A stretch of DNA of 45,031 bases from contig JAAXHD010000188.1 of assembly GCA_012271015.1 (NCBI GenBank), forward strand, positions 1-45,031, given 5' to 3'. Position 1 is the stretch's first letter; each line of letters begins with the position of its first letter. This DNA comes from Candidatus Poribacteria bacterium (lineage in GTDB: Bacteria > Poribacteria > WGA-4E > WGA-3G). The notes below the pieces were generated by a model. That model was not told the origin of the DNA, did not search any database, and saw nothing but the letters and a program-made list of their open reading frames with translations. A program made the translations under genes and the position numbers. Positions 16,196-24,935 of this stretch are shown here, in pieces.

Positions 16196-16888
16196 ATGAA
16201 ATTTGAATATCTCTTGTTTAATCTCATTGTGATTGTTGGACCGATAGTATCGCAATTCAACCAGCAAATTAGGCATATATCACATTGGCGATTGAAGTTG
16301 CTCACGACGATGTTCGTCATGATTCCGTATATTATATGGGACGTTCTTGTCACTGGTTCACATTGGTGGTTCAACGAGACGTATACGCTTGACTTTCGAT
16401 TGCTCGGTTTGCCGATTGGAGAATGGTTCTTTTTCATCACTGCCCCTTATGGATGTCTGTTGGTATGGGAAACATTGTCGGATGCGAAACTATCAACACG
16501 ATTGAGACCTCTTCGGCATGTCGGAACAGTTTTATACGTAGCACTGCCGATCGGTGTATGGGTTTTCAGCACGGGCAAACAGTACACAGGGTTAGTTCTG
16601 GTTTGTGTTGGGCTTGTTGGACTGACAGACACGTTGTTACGGACCGAGTTGCTTATGCAACCGAAGATCTATATCTATATTGGAATTGTTTTTGGTTTAA
16701 TTCTGATATTCAACGGTTATCTCACGGCGCGACCTGTGGTTTTATATGGTGAGGCGTATCGGATAGGTTACCGAATTTTGACAATTCCCATTGAGGATTT
16801 CGGATACGGATTTACATTGATGCTCTTTAATGCAATGCTTTACGAAAAAGTTTTTAATTTTACCTTACGGAGAAACAACGGGCGTTAG
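16196..16888 (+). CDS. crtYcd: Lycopene cyclase, fused CrtYc-CrtYd type
   Basis: A 230-residue membrane protein with about seven hydrophobic helices, the size of the fused CrtYcd lycopene cyclases of Bacteroidetes and archaea. Each half carries the domain signature: PYIIWD and NETYTLDFRLLGLPIGEWFF in the first, IPIEDFGYGF in the second. These correspond to the conserved P-x-E-E/D motifs of the cyclase domain; the first reads PIGE where PIEE is common. The reaction closes one or both psi ends of lycopene into beta rings; CruF and CrtD downstream imply a monocyclic gamma-carotene product. Its stop codon lies inside the first unit of an 84 bp tandem duplication. Confidence 0.85.
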   Translation: MKFEYLLFNLIVIVGPIVSQFNQQIRHISHWRLKLLTTMFVMIPYIIWDVLVTGSHWWFNETYTLDFRLLGLPIGEWFFFITAPYGCLLVWETLSDAKLSTRLRPLRHVGTVLYVALPIGVWVFSTGKQYTGLVLVCVGLVGLTDTLLRTELLMQPKIYIYIGIVFGLILIFNGYLTARPVVLYGEAYRIGYRILTIPIEDFGYGFTLMLFNAMLYEKVFNFTLRRNNGR

Positions 16889-17017
16889 GACTGTTGCGTG
16901 CGTTTCTCAAATCCGCCTGCGCCGATGTTGCAGGTTTTTAATTTTACCTTGCGGAGAAACAACGGACGTTTGGACTTTGATATGCGTTTCCCAAATCCGC
17001 CTGCGCCGATGTTGCAG
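16850..17017 (+). repeat. 84 bp tandem duplication over the crtYcd 3' end
   Basis: Units at 16850-16933 and 16934-17017 are about 90% identical, starting GTTTTTAATTTTACCTT and ending GCGCCGATGTTGCAG. The period is a multiple of three. The first unit holds the TAG of crtYcd (GGGCGTTAGG); in the second this reads GGACGTTTGG, so the frame runs on toward crtD without a stop. Confidence 0.88.
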
Positions 17018-17063
17018 GCTGCTGTCTTGGGTAAACTAAAGCGCGTAGCCCGTAATGTAATGA

Positions 17064-17106
17064 AGGGCGGTTTTACGTCGAGGAGCGTTATTTACTTAAC
17101 CGCCCT
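17064..17106. repeat. Hairpin upstream of the crtD-like gene
   Basis: AGGGCGGTT at 17064-17072 pairs with AACCGCCCT at 17098-17106 around a 25-base loop. There is no T run after it, so it is not a clear terminator; it may be a dispersed repeat or an mRNA processing hairpin. Confidence 0.5.
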
Positions 17107-17134
17107 GAACGAACCGATAGGAATAATTAAAGAT

Positions 17135-18631
17135 ATGAAAAATAAAACAGTAGCGGTCATTGGTAGCGGACTTGGAGCACTGAGTGGTGCGATTCGCCTT
17201 GCACGCTTAGGATTCTCTGTCCAACTATTTGAGAAGAATTCGCAACTCGGCGGAAAGGTGAACGAGGTGGTTTTGTCGGGTTATCGGTTTGACACCGGTG
17301 CCACACTGTTGACAATGCCATCTGTCATCGATGACCTCTTTAATTTCGCCGGATTCAAGAGGTCGGATTATCTCGATTTCGTGCCAATTGACCCGATATG
17401 TCGATACTTTTTCCCTGACGGTTCTGTGATGGATGCAAGTGCGGATAAGACAAAAATGAAAGCCGCTATTGCCCTGTTATCGCCGAGTGATGTGAAGGCG
17501 TATGAACGGTTCTTGAAGTATGCAGAACGTATTCACAACCTAACAGCCGAAATCTTTATGTTCACACCGATCCATGAATTTGGGAAGCTTATGCGACATC
17601 GGCACTTTCGGACGCTATTCTGGCTTCATCAAATTGATCCGTTTCGGACGGTACACCAAAGTGTGTCACGTTTTTTCTCTGACTCGCGGCTCATTCAACT
17701 CTTTGACCGCTACGCGACTTACAACGGCTCCGATCCATTTCAAGCCCCAGCTACCCTTAACATAATTCCGTATATTGAATACGGATTAGGAGGGTACTAT
17801 ATCAAAGGCGGAATATACCGTTTGATCGATGCTTTGAAAGCGGTGGCATGTGAGTTAGGTGTTCAGATTCATACATCGGCGAAAGTCGAAAAAATCTGTC
17901 ATGATGACAAACGGGTGAGTGGGGTGCAAGTTAATGGCGAGAAAGTTGAGGCGAATTATGTACTCTGTGGTGCGGATGCAGTCGTAGCACATGACGAATT
18001 GATTGATGGACATCAGACTCGCAAAAAAAGGCTAAATCGCTTGGAACCGTCGTTGTCTGGAATGGTATTCCTGTGGGGCGTTAGGGCGAAACAGCCAGCG
18101 TTAGCACACCATAACATTATCTTCTCCAACGACTATAATGCAGAATTCAAGCAGCTTTTCAAACATCGAAAAATACCGGATGAACCGACTATCTATATTG
18201 CCATAACAAGTAAGACTGATACGGCACATGCCCCAGTTGATAGCGAGAATTGGTTCGTGTTGTTGAATATGCCGTACTTGGTTCCCGGACAGATGTGGGA
18301 GCAAGAAAAAACTCGGATGCGGCAGGTTGTGCTGGATAGATTAAAGCAGCTGGGTTTCGACATCGCAGATCGGATTGAGGTGGAACAGATTTACACACCA
18401 GAGGACTTCTCTGAACTTTATGCCAGTAACCAAGGGAGCATCTACGGTGTATCGTCGAATAGCAAAGCCACAGCATTCAAGCGTCTACCGAATCGAAGCC
18501 GTCTCCTTGACGGGCTTTACTTCGCAGGTGGCTCAGTGCATCCGGGGGGCGGAATTCCGTTGGTAATATTGTCTGGGAAAATGGCGTCGACATTAATCAC
18601 TGAAAATCACGACAGGAGCAAGGACGTATGA
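17135..18631 (+). CDS. crtD: CrtD-like carotenoid 3,4-desaturase
   Basis: A 498-residue FAD-dependent desaturase of the CrtI/CrtD/CrtN family. The dinucleotide fold is at the N-terminus (VAVIGSGLGALSGAIRLA, then LFEKNSQLGGKV). FDTGATLLTMPSV and DPICRYFFPDGS are closer to 1-hydroxycarotenoid 3,4-desaturases than to phytoene desaturase. The C-terminal FAD motif is YFAGGSVHPGGGIPLVILSG. It would introduce the 3',4' double bond into the hydrated psi end made by CruF. The ATG at 17135 is the start because homology begins there, although the frame stays open 237 bases further upstream through the duplicated repeat. It overlaps crtI by ATGA. Exact specificity versus other CrtI paralogues is inferred. 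Confidence 0.8.
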   Translation: MKNKTVAVIGSGLGALSGAIRLARLGFSVQLFEKNSQLGGKVNEVVLSGYRFDTGATLLTMPSVIDDLFNFAGFKRSDYLDFVPIDPICRYFFPDGSVMDASADKTKMKAAIALLSPSDVKAYERFLKYAERIHNLTAEIFMFTPIHEFGKLMRHRHFRTLFWLHQIDPFRTVHQSVSRFFSDSRLIQLFDRYATYNGSDPFQAPATLNIIPYIEYGLGGYYIKGGIYRLIDALKAVACELGVQIHTSAKVEKICHDDKRVSGVQVNGEKVEANYVLCGADAVVAHDELIDGHQTRKKRLNRLEPSLSGMVFLWGVRAKQPALAHHNIIFSNDYNAEFKQLFKHRKIPDEPTIYIAITSKTDTAHAPVDSENWFVLLNMPYLVPGQMWEQEKTRMRQVVLDRLKQLGFDIADRIEVEQIYTPEDFSELYASNQGSIYGVSSNSKATAFKRLPNRSRLLDGLYFAGGSVHPGGGIPLVILSGKMASTLITENHDRSKDV

Positions 18632-20121
18632 AGCGGAAGATTGTCGTCATCGGCTCAGGATTCGGCGGACTCGCAGCAGCGATCCGACTCCAAGCCAGAG
18701 GCATGCAAGTCACGCTTCTGGAGAAGAATGCGAAAGTTGGTGGTCATGCTTATCAACTGGTTAAGGAGGGCTATACCTTCGACATGGGACCGTCGATTAT
18801 CACCGCGCCTGACTTGATTCAACGCGTGTTTGAATGTGCTGGGGTAGGGATGGAAGATTACCTTGACTTGGTGAAACTCGACCCATTTTATCGTATCTAC
18901 TTCCATGATGGGACATTGATCGATTATACGGACGATGGCGAACAGATGAAACAGCAAATGATACAGTTCAGCACAGCAGACGCTGATAACTGCGAGCATT
19001 TCATGGCGCATACCCGTCAACTTTACGATGCTGTTATCACAGACGGGTTAGGCGCGACCGCATTTGATTTGCCGACGATGCTCGGTTTTCTGCCGCGTGC
19101 CCTGCGACTTCAGGCATTGATGCCCGCCTACGATTTTGTTAAGAGGTATTTTGAGGATCCGCGTCATCGCTTCACCTTCTCATTTCATCCGCTGTTTATT
19201 GGTGGCAACCCTTTTCGGGCACCCGCGGTCTACTCGATGATCCCTTATCTTGAAAAAACTGGAGGGATCTGGTTCTGTAAAGGTGGTATGTACAAATTTG
19301 TTCAGGCATTAGAGAACGTCTTCAAAAGACTCGGTGGCACCGTTGAGACCGACACAGAAGTTGAAGAAATCGTTGTTAAAAATCGAAAAGCAGAGGGAAT
19401 TTTAGCGAATGGTCAATTTTATGAAGCAGACGCGGTTATTTCGAATGCCGATCTGTTCCACACCTATGGTGAACTTATTAAGTCCGAACATCGTAGGAAA
19501 TGGTCTGACAAGAAACTCCGAAAGATCCAATATTCGATGAGTGCCTTCCTGCTCTATCTCGGTGTCCGTAAGAAATATCCCCAACTGAAGCACCACACAC
19601 TCATTCTTTCCGAGCGGTATAAAGGGTTGATAGATGACATCTTTGATAATAAGGTGCTTCCAAACGATTTTTCAATGTATCTCCACATCCCGTCTCAAAC
19701 CGACCCGTCAATGGCACCGGAAGGCTGCGAGAGTATGTATGTCCTGATCCCAGTGCCGAATCTGGAGAGTGGGATCAACTGGGAAAAGACGAAGGTGGCA
19801 TATACGGACAAAGTGCTAACGTTCTTGGAAAATGATTTTGGACTGACGGACCTAAAGTGTTCAATTGAAGTGCTTGAAACGTTTACTCCGTCAGATTTCA
19901 GGCGGGAACGGAACAACCATCTGGGTAGTGCATGGGGAGTTGAGCCAAAACTAACACAAACAGCGTATTTTCGACCGCATAACCGAAGTGAAGATATACA
20001 GAAACTCTACTTTGTCGGCGCAAGCACACATCCCGGAGCAGGCGTACCGGGTGTTCTGCTGACAGCAGAGACGACTACGAAACTTATCGTTAAAGACTTG
20101 ATCCAGGAGGGTTTATCATGA
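18628..20121 (+). CDS. crtI: Phytoene desaturase (CrtI)
   Basis: A 497-residue FAD enzyme converting phytoene to lycopene by four desaturations. It has the N-terminal Rossmann motif (VVIGSGFGGLAAAIRL, LLEKNAKVGGHA), FDMGPSIITAPDL, and the CrtI-specific block around residues 185-225 (FHPLFIGGNPFRAPAVYSMI, GGIWFCKGGMYK). The C-terminus is YFVGASTHPGAGVPGVLL, the bacterial phytoene dehydrogenase signature. It overlaps the genes on both sides by ATGA, so translation is coupled. Supplies lycopene to the CrtYcd cyclase. Confidence 0.93.
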   Translation: MKRKIVVIGSGFGGLAAAIRLQARGMQVTLLEKNAKVGGHAYQLVKEGYTFDMGPSIITAPDLIQRVFECAGVGMEDYLDLVKLDPFYRIYFHDGTLIDYTDDGEQMKQQMIQFSTADADNCEHFMAHTRQLYDAVITDGLGATAFDLPTMLGFLPRALRLQALMPAYDFVKRYFEDPRHRFTFSFHPLFIGGNPFRAPAVYSMIPYLEKTGGIWFCKGGMYKFVQALENVFKRLGGTVETDTEVEEIVVKNRKAEGILANGQFYEADAVISNADLFHTYGELIKSEHRRKWSDKKLRKIQYSMSAFLLYLGVRKKYPQLKHHTLILSERYKGLIDDIFDNKVLPNDFSMYLHIPSQTDPSMAPEGCESMYVLIPVPNLESGINWEKTKVAYTDKVLTFLENDFGLTDLKCSIEVLETFTPSDFRRERNNHLGSAWGVEPKLTQTAYFRPHNRSEDIQKLYFVGASTHPGAGVPGVLLTAETTTKLIVKDLIQEGLS

Positions 20122-21044
20122 AGAAAATGTGGAAAGTAGAAGAAAATCGGGTTGCCTTTGAATATGCTCGTAGGATAACCGCCTACTATTCAAAAAGTTT
20201 TTACTTCTCAACACGGATGCTGCCCAAAGAGCGACGTTGGGCGACATACGCCCTATACGGTTTCTGTCGACACTGCGACAATTTGATTGATACACCGCGT
20301 CAACGGACTGAAATAGAAATCGTTAGAGAGATACAACTCTTGACAGAAGAATTACAGGTTGCTTACAATACAGGTGAGTCTCAACATCCAATTATTCGTG
20401 CGTTCATTCTCGTTGCCAAGGCGTATGGTATCCCTATTGAATATCCATTCGATTTGCTCAAGGGTGTTGCCATGGATGTCCAGCAGACGCGGTATAAAAC
20501 ATTCGATGAACTCTCTCTTTTCTGTTATCGGGTTGCGGCTGTTGTTGGACTGATGATGACTCACGTCCTCGGCTATAAGGACGAACGTGCCTTTGATTAC
20601 GCCCAACAACTCGGCATTGCCATGCAACTCACCAATATCCTGCGGGACATCAAGGAGGATAAGGACATGGGACGTATCTATCTACCACAGAAGGATTTGG
20701 TGAGGTTCGGCGTAGCGGAGCAAGACATCTTAAAAAAAATAACACCCCAATTGAAAGCCCTGATGAAATTTCAAATTGAACGAGCAGATCACTATTATGC
20801 TGAAGCCATGCCTGGTATCTCTTTACTCGAAACGGAATCGCAGTATGCGATTTATTCGGCGGCTAAAATTTACCGCGGTATCTTAAGAAAGATCGAAGAT
20901 CAGGACTACAACCCATTCTTAAGTCGAGTCTTTGTACCGTCGAGTCAGAAAATCGGGATTCTATTACACGAGGGACTTCGGGCAAAATTTCTATCGGCAC
21001 AGGAGAAACTATTTCCTGTACACTCAGGAATAATCAATAGATGA
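20118..21044 (+). CDS. crtB: Phytoene synthase (CrtB)
   Basis: A 308-residue trans-isoprenyl diphosphate synthase fold enzyme that joins two GGPP molecules head to head to make phytoene. Both aspartate-rich motifs are present: DNLID near residue 55 in FCRHCDNLIDTP and the second in LTNILRDIKEDKDMGRIYLP. The flanking YYSKSFYFSTRMLP and RRWATYALYGF blocks are typical. It overlaps crtI and the acyltransferase gene by ATGA. No GGPP synthase (crtE) is in the window, so that must be encoded elsewhere. Confidence 0.95.
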   Translation: MKKMWKVEENRVAFEYARRITAYYSKSFYFSTRMLPKERRWATYALYGFCRHCDNLIDTPRQRTEIEIVREIQLLTEELQVAYNTGESQHPIIRAFILVAKAYGIPIEYPFDLLKGVAMDVQQTRYKTFDELSLFCYRVAAVVGLMMTHVLGYKDERAFDYAQQLGIAMQLTNILRDIKEDKDMGRIYLPQKDLVRFGVAEQDILKKITPQLKALMKFQIERADHYYAEAMPGISLLETESQYAIYSAAKIYRGILRKIEDQDYNPFLSRVFVPSSQKIGILLHEGLRAKFLSAQEKLFPVHSGIINR

Positions 21045-21700
21045 TTCGTGCACAGCACCGCCTTTGGGCGGACATCATCTTTCAACCGTATCTGACTTGG
21101 TTGTTCAAGCGGAATTTTCACGAGATTCAGTTGTTAGGGATATTACCGAAAATACCTGACGATCTACCGGTGCTACTCCTACCAAACCACAGTACTTGGT
21201 GGGACGGGTTCTTCGTTTATCTGCTTAACAAAAAGATCTTTCATCGGACTGCCTATTTAATGATGTTAGAAAAGCAACTATCGAAATATAAATTCTTTAC
21301 GAAAATAGGTGCTTATTCAATTGAACCGGAGAATAGACGCAGTATTATTGAATCCCTTGAATACACCGTAGAATTACTGAATCAAGAGATGCCGCTCGTC
21401 TCCATTTTCCCACAAGGGCAACTGTTGCCGTGGGATACGCGACCCCTCGGATACAAACGAGGTGTCGAATGGATTTTACGGAAATATCGGAAATCCGTCA
21501 CTGTGCTGCCCTTGGCAATTCGCACCGAGTTTCTCGGTGAAAAGCGTCCACGTGTATCCTTTCTGTTGGGCACTGTCCACTCGCTTGATGCGGGCACATT
21601 TCAAGGGATGGATTGGCTCGAACAGACTGAAACTGCATTATTAGACGATCTCACTTTGCGGATTCTTCGCCAAGAAAAGGGACAAAATCTGTTGGATTGA
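21041..21700 (+). CDS. PlsC-type acyltransferase, probably acylating the carotenoid glycoside
   Basis: A 219-residue membrane-associated acyltransferase of the LPLAT/PlsC superfamily. The catalytic H(x4)D motif is NHSTWWD at about residues 51-57. The acceptor-site motif appears as FPQGQL near residue 126 instead of the common FPEGT. In carotenoid clusters such enzymes esterify the sugar of glycosyl carotenoids with a fatty acid. Position directly before a family 2 glycosyltransferase and the four-base overlap with crtB support this role. A general phospholipid role cannot be excluded but is less likely in this operon. Confidence 0.82.
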   Translation: MIRAQHRLWADIIFQPYLTWLFKRNFHEIQLLGILPKIPDDLPVLLLPNHSTWWDGFFVYLLNKKIFHRTAYLMMLEKQLSKYKFFTKIGAYSIEPENRRSIIESLEYTVELLNQEMPLVSIFPQGQLLPWDTRPLGYKRGVEWILRKYRKSVTVLPLAIRTEFLGEKRPRVSFLLGTVHSLDAGTFQGMDWLEQTETALLDDLTLRILRQEKGQNLLD

Positions 21701-21709
21701 AAGGTTGGT

Positions 21710-22840
21710 ATGGTTTCCTTGTTTATCCTGATGCTTATTTCGATAATTCTGTTGACGGTTATTTTAGCAGTCGCGTGGTTTAATACTGTAACTGCGCCGA
21801 TGCTGAAGAAATTCGTTGGTCTCCAGAACTATCCACGCGTCTCGGTGTTGATCCCGGCGCGTAACGAAGAAACTAACATCGGTGCCTGTATCAACGGATT
21901 CCTGTCTCAAAACTACAATAACTTTGAAATTCACGTTCTCAATGACCAATCGACGGATCGCACGGGTACGATTATTGAAAAACTCGGCGAACAGTATCCT
22001 GCAGTTCAGGCGATTCAGGGTAAACCGTTGCCAGCAGGCTGGACTGGAAAAAACTGGGCGTGCCACCAACTGAGCCAACACGCAGATGGAGAAATACTCA
22101 TTTTCACAGATGCGGATAACCGTCCTGCCCCGAACGCGATTGCAAACACTGTTGCTTACATGCAGAAGTTGGAACTCGGCTTGCTCTCGGCGTTTCCAGA
22201 GAAAGTGACTGGCACCTTGGCAGAAAAACTCGTCGTTCCGGTAGTGGACCTGTTCGTTTATGCCGGACTTCCGTTATGGCTTACCTACTTTAGTCGTTTC
22301 CCGTCGCTTGCGGCGGCGAGCGGTCTCTGGATTGCCTTTACTCGCGAGGCATACCAACGGGTTGGTGGGCATCAAGCGGTATCAAATCAGATTGTTGAAG
22401 ACGTTGAACTCAGCCGATTGGCGAAAAAGAGAGGTATCAAAATCTTGACATCGGCGGGAACGTGTGTGGTATCTTGCCGGATGTATCATTCGTTCAGCGA
22501 GGTCTGGAACGGATTTTCCAAAAATCTTTTTGGATTGGTCCGCTACAAAATGATACCGTTTTTTATTTTAATGCTCGGTCTGTTGACAATGTGTGTGCTA
22601 CCCTACATTACTGTCTGGTTTGCGACGCTTAGAGGATTGGCAATCGTTGCTATCGTTATAAACATCGTTATGCGGATGGTGCTGGCACTCAAATATAGGC
22701 ACCCCTTCGTTACAAGCGTAATTTTACATCCATTTGGCGTTTTATTGACTTTGCTGATTGGTGTTAATTCATTCTGGCAGGTCAAACACGGTCGTCTGCA
22801 GTGGAAGGGTCGACAGATTGACCTACAGATGAGTGAGTAA
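21710..22840 (+). CDS. Family 2 glycosyltransferase, probable carotenoid glycosyltransferase
   Basis: A 376-residue inner-membrane GT2 enzyme. An N-terminal membrane helix is followed by the GT-A core: VSVLIPARNEETNIGACI, HVLNDQSTDRTG, LIFTDADNRPAP with the metal-binding DAD, and IVEDVELSRLAKKRG as the acceptor-site motif. Two to three C-terminal membrane helices follow residue 280. Related enzymes include CruC-like and CrtQ-like carotenoid glycosyltransferases. In this operon it would transfer a sugar to the 1' or 2' hydroxyl made by CruF or another oxygenase. It begins nine bases after the acyltransferase stop codon. Confidence 0.83.
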   Translation: MVSLFILMLISIILLTVILAVAWFNTVTAPMLKKFVGLQNYPRVSVLIPARNEETNIGACINGFLSQNYNNFEIHVLNDQSTDRTGTIIEKLGEQYPAVQAIQGKPLPAGWTGKNWACHQLSQHADGEILIFTDADNRPAPNAIANTVAYMQKLELGLLSAFPEKVTGTLAEKLVVPVVDLFVYAGLPLWLTYFSRFPSLAAASGLWIAFTREAYQRVGGHQAVSNQIVEDVELSRLAKKRGIKILTSAGTCVVSCRMYHSFSEVWNGFSKNLFGLVRYKMIPFFILMLGLLTMCVLPYITVWFATLRGLAIVAIVINIVMRMVLALKYRHPFVTSVILHPFGVLLTLLIGVNSFWQVKHGRLQWKGRQIDLQMSE

Positions 22841-23515
22841 GTGAATATATTCGTGAAAAAAGTAAAAATAGGGATGCTTTATCTACTTTTAGGCGCGGGT
22901 GGCTTGTGGCATGTGCTTGGCGTGTTCCAAGAAGTTATGCAAGTTCTCGCTTCGCCAATCATGATTGGTTTGGGCGTATGGCTATTTTGGGAATGCTGGC
23001 GGATATATCCACGGCATGAACAATCGAAGTTTGCCATCACAAGTATAGGGATCGTTGTCGTCAGTTTTGGGATTGAATGGCTCGGTGTTCGGACGGGACA
23101 GATTTTCGGTTCATACCTGTATGGACAGACACTGCAGCCGTCGATTGATGGCATCCCAATTAGTATTGGGTCTGCTTGGTTTGTGATGCTTATCGCCTCG
23201 ACTGCTGTTGCTCAGAAGGTCGCACCGAAATCCTTAGCAAACGATTTCCGTTTCAAAATGGCGTTTTTAGTGGCTTTGTTAATGGTCTGCTTCGACCTGC
23301 TTATGGAACCGGCAGCAGTGAAATTGGGTTATTGGACATGGATGAACGACCATATCCCTTTACAGAACTATTTAGTATGGCTCGGATTGAGTTTCATCTT
23401 TGCGGGGATCGGTTTTCAAGTCGGCGTGTTTCGTCAACAATTGCCTCGAATCGCCTTTCACTGCTATTTTGCGCAACTCCTATATTTTGGATTGGTTAGT
23501 CTAAGCAACTTATGA
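22841..23515 (+). CDS. cruF: Carotenoid 1',2'-hydratase (CruF, DUF422)
   Basis: A 224-residue polytopic membrane protein of the DUF422/CruF family, which hydrates the terminal psi-end double bond of gamma-carotene-like or bisanhydrobacterioruberin substrates. Visible family features: FGIEWLGVRTGQIFGSYLYG around residues 66-90 with conserved Glu, and DLLMEPAAVKLGYWTW around 148-163. It starts with GTG immediately after the glycosyltransferase stop codon, so translation is probably coupled. The product gives the tertiary hydroxyl that the glycosyltransferase can use. It overlaps crtW by ATGA. Confidence 0.9.
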   Translation: MNIFVKKVKIGMLYLLLGAGGLWHVLGVFQEVMQVLASPIMIGLGVWLFWECWRIYPRHEQSKFAITSIGIVVVSFGIEWLGVRTGQIFGSYLYGQTLQPSIDGIPISIGSAWFVMLIASTAVAQKVAPKSLANDFRFKMAFLVALLMVCFDLLMEPAAVKLGYWTWMNDHIPLQNYLVWLGLSFIFAGIGFQVGVFRQQLPRIAFHCYFAQLLYFGLVSLSNL

Positions 23516-24228
23516 AATCAAAAAATAAAGGCTTATTCATTGCATTAGGGATTATCGGTTTATGGGGAGTGAGTCTCTCAATACTCCTCACACTTGATGT
23601 GAGCCGCGTTTACCTTGTGGTGATGCCTTTGGGCATGCTCTGTCAGATGTTCCTATACACGGGCCTATTCATCACAGCGCACGACGCGATGCACGGTTCA
23701 GTTTGTCCTACGCATCCGCGTATCAACAATGTAATTGGGGCAATCACTTTCAGACTATACGCCCTATTTTCATACCGTAAATTATTAAAAAAACACTGGG
23801 AGCATCACCGAACACCCGCGAGCGATACGGATCCAGATTTTCACGATGGACACCATACGGGCTTCTTGGCGTGGTATTTCCATTTCATGAAAGAATACTT
23901 GAGTTGGAAGCAGATAGTCGGTATGGCGATTGTATTTCAAATCATGGAGTATATTTTGGCAATTTCCACTGTCAATCTTGTACTGTTTTGGGTTTCTCCA
24001 GTATTGCTTAGCACGTTGCAACTGTTCTATTTCGGGACCTATCTACCACATCGAATACCAGAAAGTGGGTATGATAACCCTCACCGCGCGCAGAGCAATG
24101 CCTATTCAACGCTCTGGTCGTTTATCACTTGTTACCACTTCGGGTATCATTGGGAACACCACGAGTATCCATACATCGCATGGTGGCGTTTGCCAGTCAT
24201 ACGGAGAATGAGAGCGCGCCTTCAATGA
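23512..24228 (+). CDS. crtW: Beta-carotene ketolase (CrtW)
   Basis: A 238-residue membrane di-iron enzyme of the fatty-acid-hydroxylase-like ketolase family. The histidine clusters are complete: HDAMHGS, HWEHHRTPASDTDPDFHDG, FGTYLPHR and CYHFGYHWEHHEYP. This set matches CrtW, which installs a 4-keto group on beta rings, rather than CrtZ or CrtR hydroxylases. On a monocyclic backbone it gives a 4-keto-gamma-carotene derivative. Overlaps with cruF and the deacetylase gene are four bases each. Confidence 0.92.
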   Translation: MKSKNKGLFIALGIIGLWGVSLSILLTLDVSRVYLVVMPLGMLCQMFLYTGLFITAHDAMHGSVCPTHPRINNVIGAITFRLYALFSYRKLLKKHWEHHRTPASDTDPDFHDGHHTGFLAWYFHFMKEYLSWKQIVGMAIVFQIMEYILAISTVNLVLFWVSPVLLSTLQLFYFGTYLPHRIPESGYDNPHRAQSNAYSTLWSFITCYHFGYHWEHHEYPYIAWWRLPVIRRMRARLQ

Positions 24229-24935
24229 ACCCTATCATCATAGTTGCTGGAACATTTGCCGCGGTGACACTGCTATGGTTGTTCTTTAGACCACCTTTCG
24301 GAAAGAATATTGTTCGCCTGAACACGGACCAGCGGATTGTCGCCCTCACCTATGACGATGGACCGAATCCACCTTATACCGATCGATTACTTGATGTCCT
24401 TGCGAAACACGATGTTAAAGCCACTTTCTTCCTGATCGGAAATCGGACCGAAAAGCATCCCGAAACAGTAAATCGAATTATTGTCGAGGAACACCAAATC
24501 GGCAATCATTCTTATAGCCACCCACTCCTTGGTTTCCTGCCGCCAGCCTATGTCCAACGGGAAATTGAACGCACAGACACCCTCCTACAGAGATGTGACC
24601 CCGACGGGGTTTTCAAGGAAGGTGAAATCGAGTTTCGCGCGCCGGTGCTGACAAGGTTTTTGCCAGTGGCATGGGTGCTCGCGAAAGGGAATCGCGCCCA
24701 CATTAGCTGCAACGTGTGGAGTTGGGATTGGACGACCCAAAAACCTGATAAGATCACTAAAACGGTATTGAAGAAGACAAAGCCGGGTTCGATTATTGTT
24801 CTACACGATGGGAAAGCAGAGAATAAGGATGCGAATCGTTCGGGAACAGTCGAAGCAACAGATCGCATTATTGCAGCACTTAAACAGGATGGGTACGGGT
24901 TTGTACGATTATCGGATGTCAACAATCAGTTATGA
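24225..24935 (+). CDS. Polysaccharide deacetylase (CE4, NodB domain), membrane anchored
   Basis: A 236-residue protein starting at the ATG at 24225, which overlaps the crtW stop (ATGA). The N-terminus is a membrane anchor (IIIVAGTFAAVTLLWLFF). The NodB domain is well kept: TYDDGPN with catalytic Asp and metal Asp, GNHSYSHP with both metal histidines, FRAPVL, WDWTT, and IIVLHDG. CE4 enzymes remove N- or O-acetyl groups from sugars. Its translational coupling to the carotenoid genes suggests a role on the carotenoid-linked sugar or in cell-wall changes made with pigmentation; both are inference. It overlaps the convergent selenoprotein-like gene by six bases. Confidence 0.88.
   Translation: MNPIIIVAGTFAAVTLLWLFFRPPFGKNIVRLNTDQRIVALTYDDGPNPPYTDRLLDVLAKHDVKATFFLIGNRTEKHPETVNRIIVEEHQIGNHSYSHPLLGFLPPAYVQREIERTDTLLQRCDPDGVFKEGEIEFRAPVLTRFLPVAWVLAKGNRAHISCNVWSWDWTTQKPDKITKTVLKKTKPGSIIVLHDGKAENKDANRSGTVEATDRIIAALKQDGYGFVRLSDVNNQL

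Noticed and set aside
16898..17134. N-terminal extension of the crtD-like protein from an upstream start
   Set aside because: The extra residues are a translation of the 84 bp repeat and the family homology starts at 17135; listed as an observation only.
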